Positions 1 to 8,481 of a DNA stretch of 64,000 nt are shown here, piece after piece (positions within the stretch are counted from its first letter, which is position 1; every line of letters starts with the position of its first letter). The notes under the pieces are model-generated. The model was not told the DNA's origin. It saw nothing but the letters and a program-made list of their open reading frames with translations, and did not search any database. The position numbers and the translations under genes are program-made. The stretch is from Tepidamorphus sp. (GTDB lineage: Bacteria; Pseudomonadota; Alphaproteobacteria; Rhizobiales; Tepidamorphaceae), in assembly GCA_028280885.1 (NCBI GenBank), contig JANQKY010000060.1, positions 43,921-107,920 of the forward strand, read 5' to 3'.

Positions 1-1
1 G

Positions 2-3000
2 CTGACCCGCGACGTCTCCGAGTTCAAGGCCAAGATCGTCCAGCTTCGCGACCAGGCGCTCGGGACCCTGCTGCTCGTCGTCTTCGGCATCTGCATCTTC
101 GGCTGGCTGCTGCTCAGGCTGTCGGTGTTCCGCCGGCTGCGCGACTTTGCCCGCGCGATGAGCATGCTGGCGAACGGGCGCACCGACGTTGAGATCCCCG
201 CTGTCGGCAGCGACGAGTTCCAGAACATGCGGCTGTCGCTGGAATCGCTGCGCAGCGCGGTGATCGACCGGCAGAACGCAACCGCGGCGCTGCGCGAAAG
301 CGAGGCGCGCGTCAGGGCGATCATCGATAACTCGCCCTACATCATCTATCTGAAGGACATCGAGGGGCGCTACACGCTGGTCAACACCATGATGGCGGAG
401 ATCAGCGGCCTCGATCCCGACGAGATGCGCGGCATGACCGCCTACGACCATCTGGCCAAGGCCGATGCCGACGACGTCGCCGAGATGGAACGAGAGGTGA
501 TCCGCACCGGCGAATTCCGCGAACGGGAAGCCGAAATCTCCCTGTTCGGCAGGACCCGCTTTGGCATCGTGGCGAAGTTTCCGGTCTTCGACACGGACGG
601 AGAGCTATACGGCTTCGGCACCACGATTATCGACATCACCGAGCGCAAGAACTTCGAGAAGGACCTTCTGGCGACCCGCGAAAAGGCCGAGCAGCAGGCG
701 CGGCTGCAGCGGGTCATCCTCGACAATGTCGGTCAGGGCATCCTGGTGTTCCAGGAGGGGTCGAAACTGCTGTTGTGGAACGATCTCGCCACCAAGTTCA
801 CCGGCTTCTCCGTCGACATGATGAAGGACGGCATGACGATGCAGTCGGGATCCGAATTCCAGCTCAAGATCTTCGAAACCGACGAGCGGGTTCAGAGCCT
901 GGTGGAGGATTTCGACCGCCGCCTGGCGGCCGGCGAGCGCGGCTTCGTCGTGACCTATCAGCGGCCCGGCATCGACAAGACCTCCTGGGTGCAGGCCAGC
1001 CTGCGCTGCCTGCCCGACGGCATGGTGGTGCAGACCTTTCAGGACATATCCGACCTGCATCACGCGATCGACACCGCCCTGCAGGCGCAGCGGCAGGCGG
1101 AGGCGGCGAGCCGGGCCAAGTCCGACTTCCTGTCCAATATGAGCCATGAGCTGCGGACCCCGCTCAACGCCATTATCGGCTTTACCGAGTTCGTCATCGA
1201 GAATGACGAGGAGCCGATCACGGAGGAACAGGAGGAATCGCTGTCGCAGGTGCTGAAGGCCGGGCGGCATCTGCTTTTGCTCATCAACGACGTCCTCGAC
1301 CTGTCGAAGATCGAAGCCGGCGCGGTCACGCTGTCGATCGAGCCGATCGACGCGGGACTGGCGGTGGACGAGTGCCTGTCGTTGACCTTGTCCTTTGCCG
1401 CCGGCCGCAATGTCACGATCAAGAACCTGCTGCCGAACGAGACGCTGCCGGCGATCGAGGCCGACCGGATCCGCTTCAAACAGGTGTTCCTCAACCTCCT
1501 GTCCAACGCGATCAAATACAACAACGATCCCGGTACGGTCACGATCGAGCGCGGCCAGTCGAAACCGGGGCTGCTCAGGATCGGCGTGCGCGACAGCGGA
1601 CCGGGCATCCCGCCGGAGCTGATCAAGAACATCTTCGATCCGTTCGACCGGCTCGGCGCGGAAAACAGCGCCATCGAGGGGACCGGGATCGGACTGACCA
1701 TCACCCGGAGCCTGATGGAGCAGATGGGCGGCACCGTGACCGTCGACAGCAAGCTGGGCGAAGGGGCGACCTTCTGGATCGACGTTCCCGTCTCCGACCG
1801 TCCGGCGGATGCGCCGCTTGGTCCGGCGGAAGCGGAGACGGGCCCCGCGATCGAAGGCCTTGTGCTGTATATCGAAGACAACCCGGCCAATCTCGAGCTG
1901 GTTCGGAAGATCCTCAACCGACAGCCCGGCCTCGACTTCCTGGAGGCGCATACGGGTGAAATCGGCATCGAACGGGCGGTCGCCGAGACGCCCGACGTGA
2001 TCCTGCTCGACATCAACCTGCCGGGGATGGATGGCTTTCAGGTTCTGGAAGTGCTTCAGACCCACCGCGAAACGCGGCACATTCCCGTCATCGCGCTGAC
2101 GGCGGCGGCGACCCAGTCCGATATCCGCAGAGGCCATGCGGCCGGCTTCTACAGCTATCTGACCAAGCCGATCGCAGCCCGGGAGTTGCTGGATACCATC
2201 CGCTACGCCCTGTCGCCGCCGGTCCCGCCAAGCCGCGGCGCGACGGCGGGGACCACCGGCAAGGTGGTGGTCGTCGACGACATGCCGATCAATCTGGCGA
2301 TTACCCAGAAGCAGCTCGCCAAGCTCGGCATCGCCTGCGAACTCGTCGAGGACCCGCTGCAGGCGCTGGAGATGCTGAAGACCGGCGCCTTCCGTCTGGC
2401 GCTCGTCGATATCGGCATGCCGACCATGTCCGGTATCGAGCTGACCAAACGCCTCAGGGAGGCCGAAAAGGGGACGGGATCCTATACGCCGGTAGTGGCG
2501 CTCACCGCCTCCTACGGCACCGAGGAGGACACCGCCCGGATGTTGCGCGCCGGGATGGACGGGCAACTGACCAAGCCGGTCAACCTGAAGGACCTCGTCG
2601 CCACCCTGAACCGCTGGGTTCCGGACGACCCCGAGCCGCACGGGACAGGCGAGAGGGATAACGGGGCGACGGGCGCGGCAACGCCACCGGCACCCGCCGA
2701 CGATATCGGTCCGCCTGTCGATCTCGAGGCGTTTCGGGAGATCATCGGCACCGACGACACCCAGACCATCCAGGACATGTTCGCAGTGTTCATCGATACG
2801 ATCCCCACCGAACTGAAGGCGATTTCCGATGCGGTCGCCGCGCAGGAACTGTCGCGGACGCGGGAAGCCGCGCATCGGTTCAAATCGGCAGCCCTCAACA
2901 CGGCGGCGGGCCGGCTGTCGGACATTCTGCTCAGGATCGAGACCGAAGCCCGCAACGGATCGTGGAACGGCATCGATATCGACCTCAAGCGGGCGGCCGA

Positions 3001-3061
3001 GGAGTGTGACCGCCTGGTCGACTATGTCAGAGACAAGATCGGCGGGCCTTCTATCGATTGA
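2..3061 (+). CDS. Hybrid sensor histidine kinase, 5' end outside window
   Basis: Membrane-anchored phosphorelay kinase. The frame is open from base 2, so the N-terminus lies upstream of the window. Visible order: a hydrophobic segment (about bases 55-120), HAMP linker, a PAS domain ending in DITERK, a second PAS-like domain, HisKA with the phospho-acceptor His in SNMSHELRTPLN (codon at 1145), HATPase with the DSGPGIP and GTGIGL boxes, two receiver domains (phospho-Asp in LLDINLPGMDG and LVDIGMPTMSG) and a C-terminal Hpt domain (AAHRFKSAA). This is a complete His-Asp-His relay in one chain. The missing part should carry the first membrane segment and a periplasmic sensor. The response regulator at 3148-3909 is convergent and may be its partner. 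The signal is unknown. Confidence 0.93.
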   Translation: MTRDVSEFKAKIVQLRDQALGTLLLVVFGICIFGWLLLRLSVFRRLRDFARAMSMLANGRTDVEIPAVGSDEFQNMRLSLESLRSAVIDRQNATAALRESEARVRAIIDNSPYIIYLKDIEGRYTLVNTMMAEISGLDPDEMRGMTAYDHLAKADADDVAEMEREVIRTGEFREREAEISLFGRTRFGIVAKFPVFDTDGELYGFGTTIIDITERKNFEKDLLATREKAEQQARLQRVILDNVGQGILVFQEGSKLLLWNDLATKFTGFSVDMMKDGMTMQSGSEFQLKIFETDERVQSLVEDFDRRLAAGERGFVVTYQRPGIDKTSWVQASLRCLPDGMVVQTFQDISDLHHAIDTALQAQRQAEAASRAKSDFLSNMSHELRTPLNAIIGFTEFVIENDEEPITEEQEESLSQVLKAGRHLLLLINDVLDLSKIEAGAVTLSIEPIDAGLAVDECLSLTLSFAAGRNVTIKNLLPNETLPAIEADRIRFKQVFLNLLSNAIKYNNDPGTVTIERGQSKPGLLRIGVRDSGPGIPPELIKNIFDPFDRLGAENSAIEGTGIGLTITRSLMEQMGGTVTVDSKLGEGATFWIDVPVSDRPADAPLGPAEAETGPAIEGLVLYIEDNPANLELVRKILNRQPGLDFLEAHTGEIGIERAVAETPDVILLDINLPGMDGFQVLEVLQTHRETRHIPVIALTAAATQSDIRRGHAAGFYSYLTKPIAARELLDTIRYALSPPVPPSRGATAGTTGKVVVVDDMPINLAITQKQLAKLGIACELVEDPLQALEMLKTGAFRLALVDIGMPTMSGIELTKRLREAEKGTGSYTPVVALTASYGTEEDTARMLRAGMDGQLTKPVNLKDLVATLNRWVPDDPEPHGTGERDNGATGAATPPAPADDIGPPVDLEAFREIIGTDDTQTIQDMFAVFIDTIPTELKAISDAVAAQELSRTREAAHRFKSAALNTAAGRLSDILLRIETEARNGSWNGIDIDLKRAAEECDRLVDYVRDKIGGPSID

Positions 3062-3100
3062 CAGGGCGCCGATTGACTGGGCGCCGATTGACAGGTGCCG
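3056..3100. repeat. Three tandem 15-bp units at the kinase stop codon
   Basis: Units 3056-3070, 3071-3085 and 3086-3100 read gattgacagggcgcc with one to four changes. The first holds the kinase TGA stop. Because the period is 15, each unit places another TGA in the same frame. It looks like a local duplication of the end of the gene. Confidence 0.9.
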
Positions 3101-3147
3101 CCGAAAGATGTGGCCGTCTCGGCCCGACAGCGGGCATAAACGCGCGC

Positions 3148-3909
3148 CTATTGCGCGATCTGACGTTCGGTTTCGACCTCGTGGATCCAGAGCCGCGCCA
3201 GGCTTTCGTCGATTTCCGCGTAGCTCATCAGCACCGCCTTGAGGCCGGCGGTGATCTCCTCGCCGGCCCGAACCAGCGTGGCGCCGGCGCTGTTGACGGC
3301 GTCGCGGGCAAGCGTCGCGCCATCCGGCACGGCCTCGAGCGCCACGAGCCCGGGCTGCATGACACCCGATACGAGGGGCCGCTCGGCCGGCACGGGTTTC
3401 GGCGGCGCCAGCACCGAAGCGGCCGCCATGTCGTCCGGCATCGTCGCGGAGGCAACATCGATATCGGCATAGGCCTGCTCGGCCTCGAGCGCGCTCTTCG
3501 GCACGCGCCGCTCCGCGCAGGTGCGGAAAATATGCCGCTGCAGGGCCCGCTTCTTGACCGGCCGCGCCAGGAAGGCATCGACATCGAGACCGAGCGCCAA
3601 GCCGGCCAGCGAGCGTTCGGCGAAGCCGGTAACGACGAAGAAGGGAATGCATTGCGGCGCGCTGGTCCGGGCCATTCGGACCTCGCGCAGCAATTCGAGG
3701 CCGTTCATGTTGGGCATGCGAAAATCCGAGATGATCGCGTCGATGCCCTCGCCGACTGAGGCCAGCTTCCCGATCGCCTCGCGGCCGTCAACGGCTTGCG
3801 TGACCTCGCAGGGCCCGATCGACCGCAGCACCTGATTCAGCAGTTTCAAGTTGAACGACGAGTCATCGACAATCAAATACGATAGACCGTGGGTTTTCTC
3901 GTGAAACAT
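3148..3909 (-). CDS. Response regulator with receiver domain and uncharacterised C-terminal domain
   Basis: A 253-aa protein. Residues 10-125 form a receiver domain with acidic pair D15-D16, phospho-acceptor D62 in SDFRMP and T94 in VVTG. The conserved Lys of the K-P motif is Arg here (FLARPVKK, R116), which is unusual and may alter activation. After a linker rich in Ala and Pro, the C-terminal 60 residues (GATLARDAVNSAGATLVRAG) resemble the short beta-rich segment that precedes HD-GYP domains, but no HD-GYP or DNA-binding domain follows. It is convergent with the hybrid kinase and probably acts through protein contacts. The output is unknown. Confidence 0.85.
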   Translation of the reverse strand: MFHEKTHGLSYLIVDDSSFNLKLLNQVLRSIGPCEVTQAVDGREAIGKLASVGEGIDAIISDFRMPNMNGLELLREVRMARTSAPQCIPFFVVTGFAERSLAGLALGLDVDAFLARPVKKRALQRHIFRTCAERRVPKSALEAEQAYADIDVASATMPDDMAAASVLAPPKPVPAERPLVSGVMQPGLVALEAVPDGATLARDAVNSAGATLVRAGEEITAGLKAVLMSYAEIDESLARLWIHEVETERQIAQ

Positions 3910-4215
3910 TTCCGATCCCGACCAATCAAACGCAAATATCGAATAGTGCCGTCGGCCGACGCGGACACCCGGTTTCCCCGCCGCTCAACCTGTCAACGCG
4001 GCCTCAGGAAGATCACTCCGATCACAACTTGGCGGCGGCAAAGCCGAAACAAACCGATTTCAATAGTATTTTATATCTCAATTATCTTCTTGGCCGGTCA
4101 CGCCGGAACTGGTTTTGCCGAACCAACACACTGACCTTCCTTGTTTTCAGCTTAACCGGTTATCGCAGGCCGGATCAATGCTGCGCCTATCAATCCTCCG
4201 CGAGACGATGCGCCC

Positions 4216-4846
4216 GTCCGGGCACCCACTACGGTCCGGTTTAGCCGGGACGCGGCTTTTGTTTTCAGCCTGGCCACCCCCTCGGCTGCCACCAACTCTG
4301 TTTTCCTCCACGGAGGCGGTGTCTTGGTATCGCCTGCCAACTCCCCTCCCCGTCATTGCCGGGCTTGTCCCACCGCTGTCCGGTTTGGTAGAGTTCGGGC
4401 TTGGTATTGCCAGGGCGTGGGACACATCTGTGCGCGGGATTCCTTGCCCGGCCGCGGCTCCCCCACCCGGCCCTGCGGGCCGCCCTCTCCCGCCAAGGGG
4501 GAGAGGGAAAGAGCGCGCTGGACGGACGGGCAACTTGGCACCGACATCATTTGCGGTATCGACGTTTTCTGTCCGGGAGCGGTCCCGACCACCGCACGGC
4601 CTCTCAGATGGACTCGCACCCTCTCCCCTTAAGCGGGAGAGGGTCGGCCAGCAGGGCCGGGGTGAGGGCCCGTGGCACGGCCGCTCGTCGTGCCAGTTCT
4701 CCGGGATGGCGAGGGAGACGTGGTGGTCCAAACGCTCATTCCTGCCGTTGCCCGACCAGGTCGGAGACGGCAGCCGAGGGGGTGGCCAGGCTGAACACCA
4801 AAGCCCCGTCCATGCTGAACCGGACAGCAGTGGCGGGCCCCCGGAC
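4216..4846. mobile_element. MITE-like element with ~75-bp terminal inverted repeats
   Basis: The left arm 4216-4290 and the right arm 4769-4846 are inverted copies. Read inward, both begin GTCCGGG and both contain TTCAGCCTGGCCACCCCCTC followed by GGCTGCC. They differ by scattered substitutions and a few indels. The roughly 480 bp between them holds a REP-type module (4460-4687) and no transposase frame. This structure fits a non-autonomous transposable element or a large composite repeat. No target-site duplication could be confirmed by eye. Confidence 0.6.
4460..4687. repeat. Dispersed REP-type composite repeat, copy A
   Basis: It begins CCCCCACCCGGCC, then CCCTCTCCCGCC-AAGGGGGAGAGGG (palindrome), a variable centre, a second palindrome CCCTCTCCCCTTAAGCGGGAGAGGG, and ends GCCGGGGTGAGGGCCCGTGG. 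It is homologous to copy C at 63760-64000 over its whole length, including the GACCACC-GCACGGCC centre, and more distantly to copy B at 38790-38950. Confidence 0.85.
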
Positions 4847-4898
4847 AGGTAGAATCCTCCAGGCGGGCTCTTGCAGGCGGGACCCGGCGGGCGGCCCG

Positions 4899-5657
4899 CT
4901 ACAGCGCGCGCAGCGGCGAGACGCGGACGCCGCCGCCCGGGGAGACTTCCACATCCGCGTCGATTTCGTAGATGCGGCGCATCCGGTCGCGGGTCAGGAC
5001 GTATTCGGGCGGGCCTTCGACATCGACCCGGCGGCCTCCGAGGCAGACGATGTGATCGGCGAAATGGCCGGCAAGCGTCAGATCATGCATGGCGGCGATC
5101 GCCGGCACGTTGCGCGCGGCGGCATCGGCCCTGACGGCTTCCAGCACGGTGAGCTGCCGGCGCAGGTCGAGCGCTGCCGTCGGCTCGTCGAGCAACAGCA
5201 CCGAGGGCTCGCGAAACAGCGCCTGGGCGAGGAAGGCAAGCTGCCGCTGACCGCCGCTCACCCGGTCGATCGTGCGGTGGGCGAGGTCAGCAAGGCCGAG
5301 ACGGTCCAGCAGAGCGGCGGCGCGGGAGACCTCGGCTGCGGGGATGGCCCAGCCCAGCGCCCGCAGGCGGCCGAGCAGCACCACCTCCAGAATGGTCAGC
5401 GAGACCATCGCGCCGGTATCCTGCGGCATGTAGGAAAATTCCGCGCGCCGGCGCGCCCGCTCGAGATCCGTTTCATCGACGCGCACCGATCCCGCCGCCG
5501 GCAGCAGGCCGGCGACCGCCTTCAGAAGGGTCGACTTGCCCGACCCGTTGGGGCCGATAAGCGCCGTCAGCCGGCCGCGCGGCGCGGTGAAACAGGCCCG
5601 CTCCAGCACCGGCGCGCTGCCATAGGAAACGATCAGGTCCGAAACGACGAGTGTCAC
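4899..5657 (-). CDS. FecE/BtuD-type metal ABC transporter ATPase
   Basis: A 252-aa nucleotide-binding subunit of a FecBCD-type importer, acting on the inner face of the membrane. Walker A is GPNGSGKST, the signature is VSGGQRQ, Walker B is LLLDEPTAALD, and the H-loop follows. Length is typical of the family. The GTG start (bases 5655-5657) overlaps the permease stop as GTGA, so the two are translationally coupled. It is the last gene of the DUF2946-like/SBP/permease/ATPase operon. The substrate cannot be told from this subunit; a siderophore, haem or a chelated divalent metal are the family options. Confidence 0.92.
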   Translation of the reverse strand: MTLVVSDLIVSYGSAPVLERACFTAPRGRLTALIGPNGSGKSTLLKAVAGLLPAAGSVRVDETDLERARRRAEFSYMPQDTGAMVSLTILEVVLLGRLRALGWAIPAAEVSRAAALLDRLGLADLAHRTIDRVSGGQRQLAFLAQALFREPSVLLLDEPTAALDLRRQLTVLEAVRADAAARNVPAIAAMHDLTLAGHFADHIVCLGGRRVDVEGPPEYVLTRDRMRRIYEIDADVEVSPGGGVRVSPLRAL

Positions 5658-6724
5658 CAGTACCGCCTCCGTCCGCGCAGCAACAGGAAGAACAGGAAGG
5701 GCACGCCGATCACCGCCGTGACGATGCCGATCGGCACGACGCCGCCGGGCGAGATCAGCTTCGACAGGATCGAGGCGCCGGCCATGATCAGAGCGCCGGC
5801 GAGCGCCGACATCGGCAGCAGGAAGCGCTGGTCCTCGCCGACCAGCATGCGGGCCAGATGCGGCGCGACGAGGCCGACGAAGCCGATCGTGCCGACAAAG
5901 GCGACCGCGCCGGCCGTCAGCATGGCGACGAGAGCGAAGACCTTGACCCGCAGCCTGGTTACGTCGACCCCGACGGCCGCGGCGCGCTGATCCCCCAGCC
6001 TGAGGGCGGTCAGGCGCCAGAGATCGGGCAGGACGAGCAGGATGCCGACCGCCGTGATGGCCGCGACGATCGGAACATTGGTCGCGTTCGCCTTGAGCAT
6101 CGAGCCGAACAGCCAGAACACGATCTGCTGGAGCACTTCCGGGTCGGCGAGATACTGCACCATCGACAGGAGCGACTGGAACAGGAACAGCGTGGCGATG
6201 CCGGCCAGCACCATCACCTCCGCGCTCATGCCGCGGATGGTCGAGAAGCCGTAGACGAGCGCGGCGGCCATCGCGGCGCCGACAAAGGCGGCAAGCGGCG
6301 TCGTCAGGTCCGGCAGGAGGGGCAGCGTGAGACCGGTCAGGATCGCCACGGCCGCGCCGAAGCCCGCGCCGGCGGAAAAGCCGAGCGTATAGGGACTGGC
6401 CAGCGGATTGCCCAGGATCGTCTGCATCAGCGCGCCGGAAACGCCGAGCGCGATGCCCACGAGCATCGCCATCAGCGCCATCGGCAGCCGGATCGCGTGG
6501 ACGATCGCGACCGTCGTGCGATCAGCCCCCTCCGCGCCGAACAGGACGTCGAGCACGGTGGCGACCGGCAGCATTGCCGGCCCGGTCAGGATATCGGCGA
6601 CGAAGACGGCGGCCAGCAGCACCACCGCCGCCGCGATCAGTCCGATCCGTCGCGCGGTCAGCGACCTGTACCGCGCGACGGCTCCTGCCGGTTTTCCGCT
6701 GAGAGCGGCAACCGAACGGTCCAT
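5654..6724 (-). CDS. FecCD-family metal ABC transporter permease
   Basis: A 356-aa polytopic membrane protein of the BtuC/FecCD family, about 10 hydrophobic segments. It contains the typical stretches RLPMALMAMLVGIALGVSGA and TLGFSAGAGFGAA, and the GFVGLVAPHLAR coupling region near residue 275. Start ATG at 6722-6724, 4 bp downstream of the binding-protein stop; the stop overlaps the ATPase start. It would form a homodimer in the inner membrane, moving the chelate delivered by the periplasmic protein at 6729-7829. Confidence 0.93.
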   Translation of the reverse strand: MDRSVAALSGKPAGAVARYRSLTARRIGLIAAAVVLLAAVFVADILTGPAMLPVATVLDVLFGAEGADRTTVAIVHAIRLPMALMAMLVGIALGVSGALMQTILGNPLASPYTLGFSAGAGFGAAVAILTGLTLPLLPDLTTPLAAFVGAAMAAALVYGFSTIRGMSAEVMVLAGIATLFLFQSLLSMVQYLADPEVLQQIVFWLFGSMLKANATNVPIVAAITAVGILLVLPDLWRLTALRLGDQRAAAVGVDVTRLRVKVFALVAMLTAGAVAFVGTIGFVGLVAPHLARMLVGEDQRFLLPMSALAGALIMAGASILSKLISPGGVVPIGIVTAVIGVPFLFFLLLRGRRRYW

Positions 6725-6728
6725 GATG

Positions 6729-7829
6729 TTATTTCGGCATCTGCATCATGTAGGCGCCCGACGCCTCGATCGGCATGTAGGCGTCGAAGAAATCCTCAAG
6801 CGAGCGCTGCGGATCGACATCCTGGAAGGCGTCGGGATAGAGGATCTTGGCGATGTACTGGAGATAGGCGAAGTCATAGAGCGTCCGCGTGCCGCCATGA
6901 TAGACGCCGTAGACCTCGCCGTCCTTAACCGCGCTCAGGTCCTGCCAGCCGGGCCGATCGAGATAGGGCGCGATGCGCTCGGCCGTCAGCTCCGTGTCGA
7001 TGCCGGGGCCCATGACGACAGCGACGTCGTTGCTCACCCAGGCCGCGCCGGGAATGAGAATGACCTGCGGATCCGAGGCCAGGACATATTCGGGATTGAG
7101 CGGTGCCCATTTGGCGATCTGACCGTCCGCGATGTTCTCGCCGCCGGCCATAGTGACGATGTTGCCCCACATCGACTTCGACCAGGAATTGCCGTGTTCG
7201 TCCGGTCCCTTGTTGCCGAGTTCCATATAGACGCGCTTCGGGGTTCCGCCGGCCTTGGCGACCCGCTCCTGAACGTCGGCGACCGACGTCGCATAGAGGT
7301 CGGCCAGTTCGGCTGCCCGCTCCTCAGCGCCCATCACCGCACCGATCAATTTGGTCGAGGCGACGTGCTTGTCGACCGTCTGGGCATTGTAATCGGCGAC
7401 GACGACGGGAACGCCGGCCGCCTCGAGCTTGTCGATGACGTCTTCCAGGGCGGTGAACTGCCACTCGGCCAGGATCGCGACATCGGGCTTTGCGGCGAGC
7501 GCCGTCTCGATCGAGAAGGTGCCGGCATAAATCTCACCGATATCGGCGATATCCTCGATTTCGGGAACAGCCTTGGTATAGGCCTGCCATTGCAGGTTTC
7601 GCCAGCCCTCCCAGGCGTCCCTGGAAATCGCCACGACACGGTCATAGGCATCCGGTCCGACGATGGCGAAGAAGTCCTCGAAATAGAAGCCGAGCAGCAC
7701 GCGCTGCGGATCGTCTGGAACGTCGACCTCGCGTCCGAGAACGTCGGTGACCGTCTTGGCCTGTACGGCGGGGACGGCGACGGCAAGGGCAAGCGCGGCG
7801 ACGGCTGCCCGGGTGAGCGTTTTGAACAT
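6729..7829 (-). CDS. Periplasmic metal/siderophore-binding protein (FepB/BtuF fold)
   Basis: A 366-aa protein with a clear Sec signal peptide (residues 1-24, cut after AVQA). The mature part has the cobalamin/Fe3+-siderophore receptor fold: an early VTDVLGREVDVPD segment, then KPDVAILAEWQ and VPVVVADY. It is rich in Trp and Tyr. It follows the DUF2946-like gene by about 85 bp and precedes its permease by 4 bp. The family covers siderophores, haem, B12 and chelated metals, so the ligand is not assigned. A Zur-box-like palindrome at the operon start makes zinc one option. Confidence 0.9.
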   Translation of the reverse strand: MFKTLTRAAVAALALAVAVPAVQAKTVTDVLGREVDVPDDPQRVLLGFYFEDFFAIVGPDAYDRVVAISRDAWEGWRNLQWQAYTKAVPEIEDIADIGEIYAGTFSIETALAAKPDVAILAEWQFTALEDVIDKLEAAGVPVVVADYNAQTVDKHVASTKLIGAVMGAEERAAELADLYATSVADVQERVAKAGGTPKRVYMELGNKGPDEHGNSWSKSMWGNIVTMAGGENIADGQIAKWAPLNPEYVLASDPQVILIPGAAWVSNDVAVVMGPGIDTELTAERIAPYLDRPGWQDLSAVKDGEVYGVYHGGTRTLYDFAYLQYIAKILYPDAFQDVDPQRSLEDFFDAYMPIEASGAYMMQMPK

Positions 7830-7913
7830 GCGGATTTGTCCTGTTGGTCACGCAAAGGGGAAACGCGCGGCGCACAGACGCCACGACGCAGTCGTTTTCG
7901 AACGGTTGCGTGA

Positions 7914-8309
7914 TCAGACGGGCGGGGCGCGGCTCAAATAGAGGCCGGCCAGGCCGGCGTCGCCTGCCCGGCCGGACACCGGGATATCGATCCGGGTATC
8001 GGCGAAGCGGACGGGCGGCGCGGGCACCGGACAAGGCTCCGGCGCGGCCGCCGACCCGGCGACCTGGCACCAGGAACAGCCGAACCGTTCTGGCGATTCG
8101 ACGGGTTCGCCATCGGGCCCGACAACGACAATGCCGTTGCTGGTACAGATAACGAAGATGCCGGCGGGATTGCTCGCGACACCGTCGACAAGCCGGACCC
8201 GCAGGCTCTCCGCATCGGGCGCGAACAGACCGGTCATGACCAGTTGCGCGAACAGCCAGCTCGTCAACGCGATCAATCCCACCCACGATCTGAACGTCGA
8301 AAGGGCCAT
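7914..8309 (-). CDS. Small exported DUF2946-like protein
   Basis: A 131-aa protein with one N-terminal hydrophobic segment (about residues 8-30), a short conserved middle, then the Cys pair CSWCQ and a Pro/Ala-rich tail. Length and the central C-x-x-C-Q motif resemble DUF2946 proteins, which occur beside metal-acquisition and TonB-type genes. The function of that family is not known. It is the first gene of the metal ABC operon, so a role in periplasmic metal handling is a reasonable inference. No TonB-dependent receptor is in the window. Confidence 0.7.
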   Translation of the reverse strand: MALSTFRSWVGLIALTSWLFAQLVMTGLFAPDAESLRVRLVDGVASNPAGIFVICTSNGIVVVGPDGEPVESPERFGCSWCQVAGSAAAPEPCPVPAPPVRFADTRIDIPVSGRAGDAGLAGLYLSRAPPV

Positions 8310-8322
8310 GTTATAACGTTAC
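8310..8322 (-). promoter_or_regulatory. Zur-box-like palindrome before the metal ABC operon
   Basis: The + strand reads GTTATAACGTTAC, matching 10 of 13 positions of the alphaproteobacterial Zur core GTTATAATATAAC as I remember it, and contains the perfect palindrome TAACGTTA (8314-8321). It touches the start codon at 8309, so a bound repressor would cover the ribosome site. Only one copy is seen and the match is by eye. A Fur-family regulator other than Zur is possible. Confidence 0.4.
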
Positions 8323-8481
8323 CTATTCGTGGGCGCAACGCGATCGGGGGAATCGGTGGCGCGGGATCCGGTGGCGCGACCGGCTATGCATAACCTTAGA
8401 GGCGGGACCGCCTGCGGGTAACTGAGACAAAAGCGCGCTGTGGCCACACTCGCCGGCACGCGGACGCGCCGGTCCGGTGCC

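Larger units (their letters stand above)
3910..4898. other. Non-coding region with MITE-like element
   Basis: 989 bp without a credible gene; frames on both strands here are repeat-derived. Bases 3910-4210 carry the response-regulator promoter and are less GC-rich (around 4040-4090). The rest is occupied by the inverted-repeat element and its internal REP-type module, listed separately. Confidence 0.7.

Noticed and set aside
4115..4852. Frames of 190-245 codons on both strands in the 3910-4898 gap
   Set aside because: They translate the inverted repeat and REP palindromes into Pro/Arg/Gly-rich sequence on both strands; no conserved domain.
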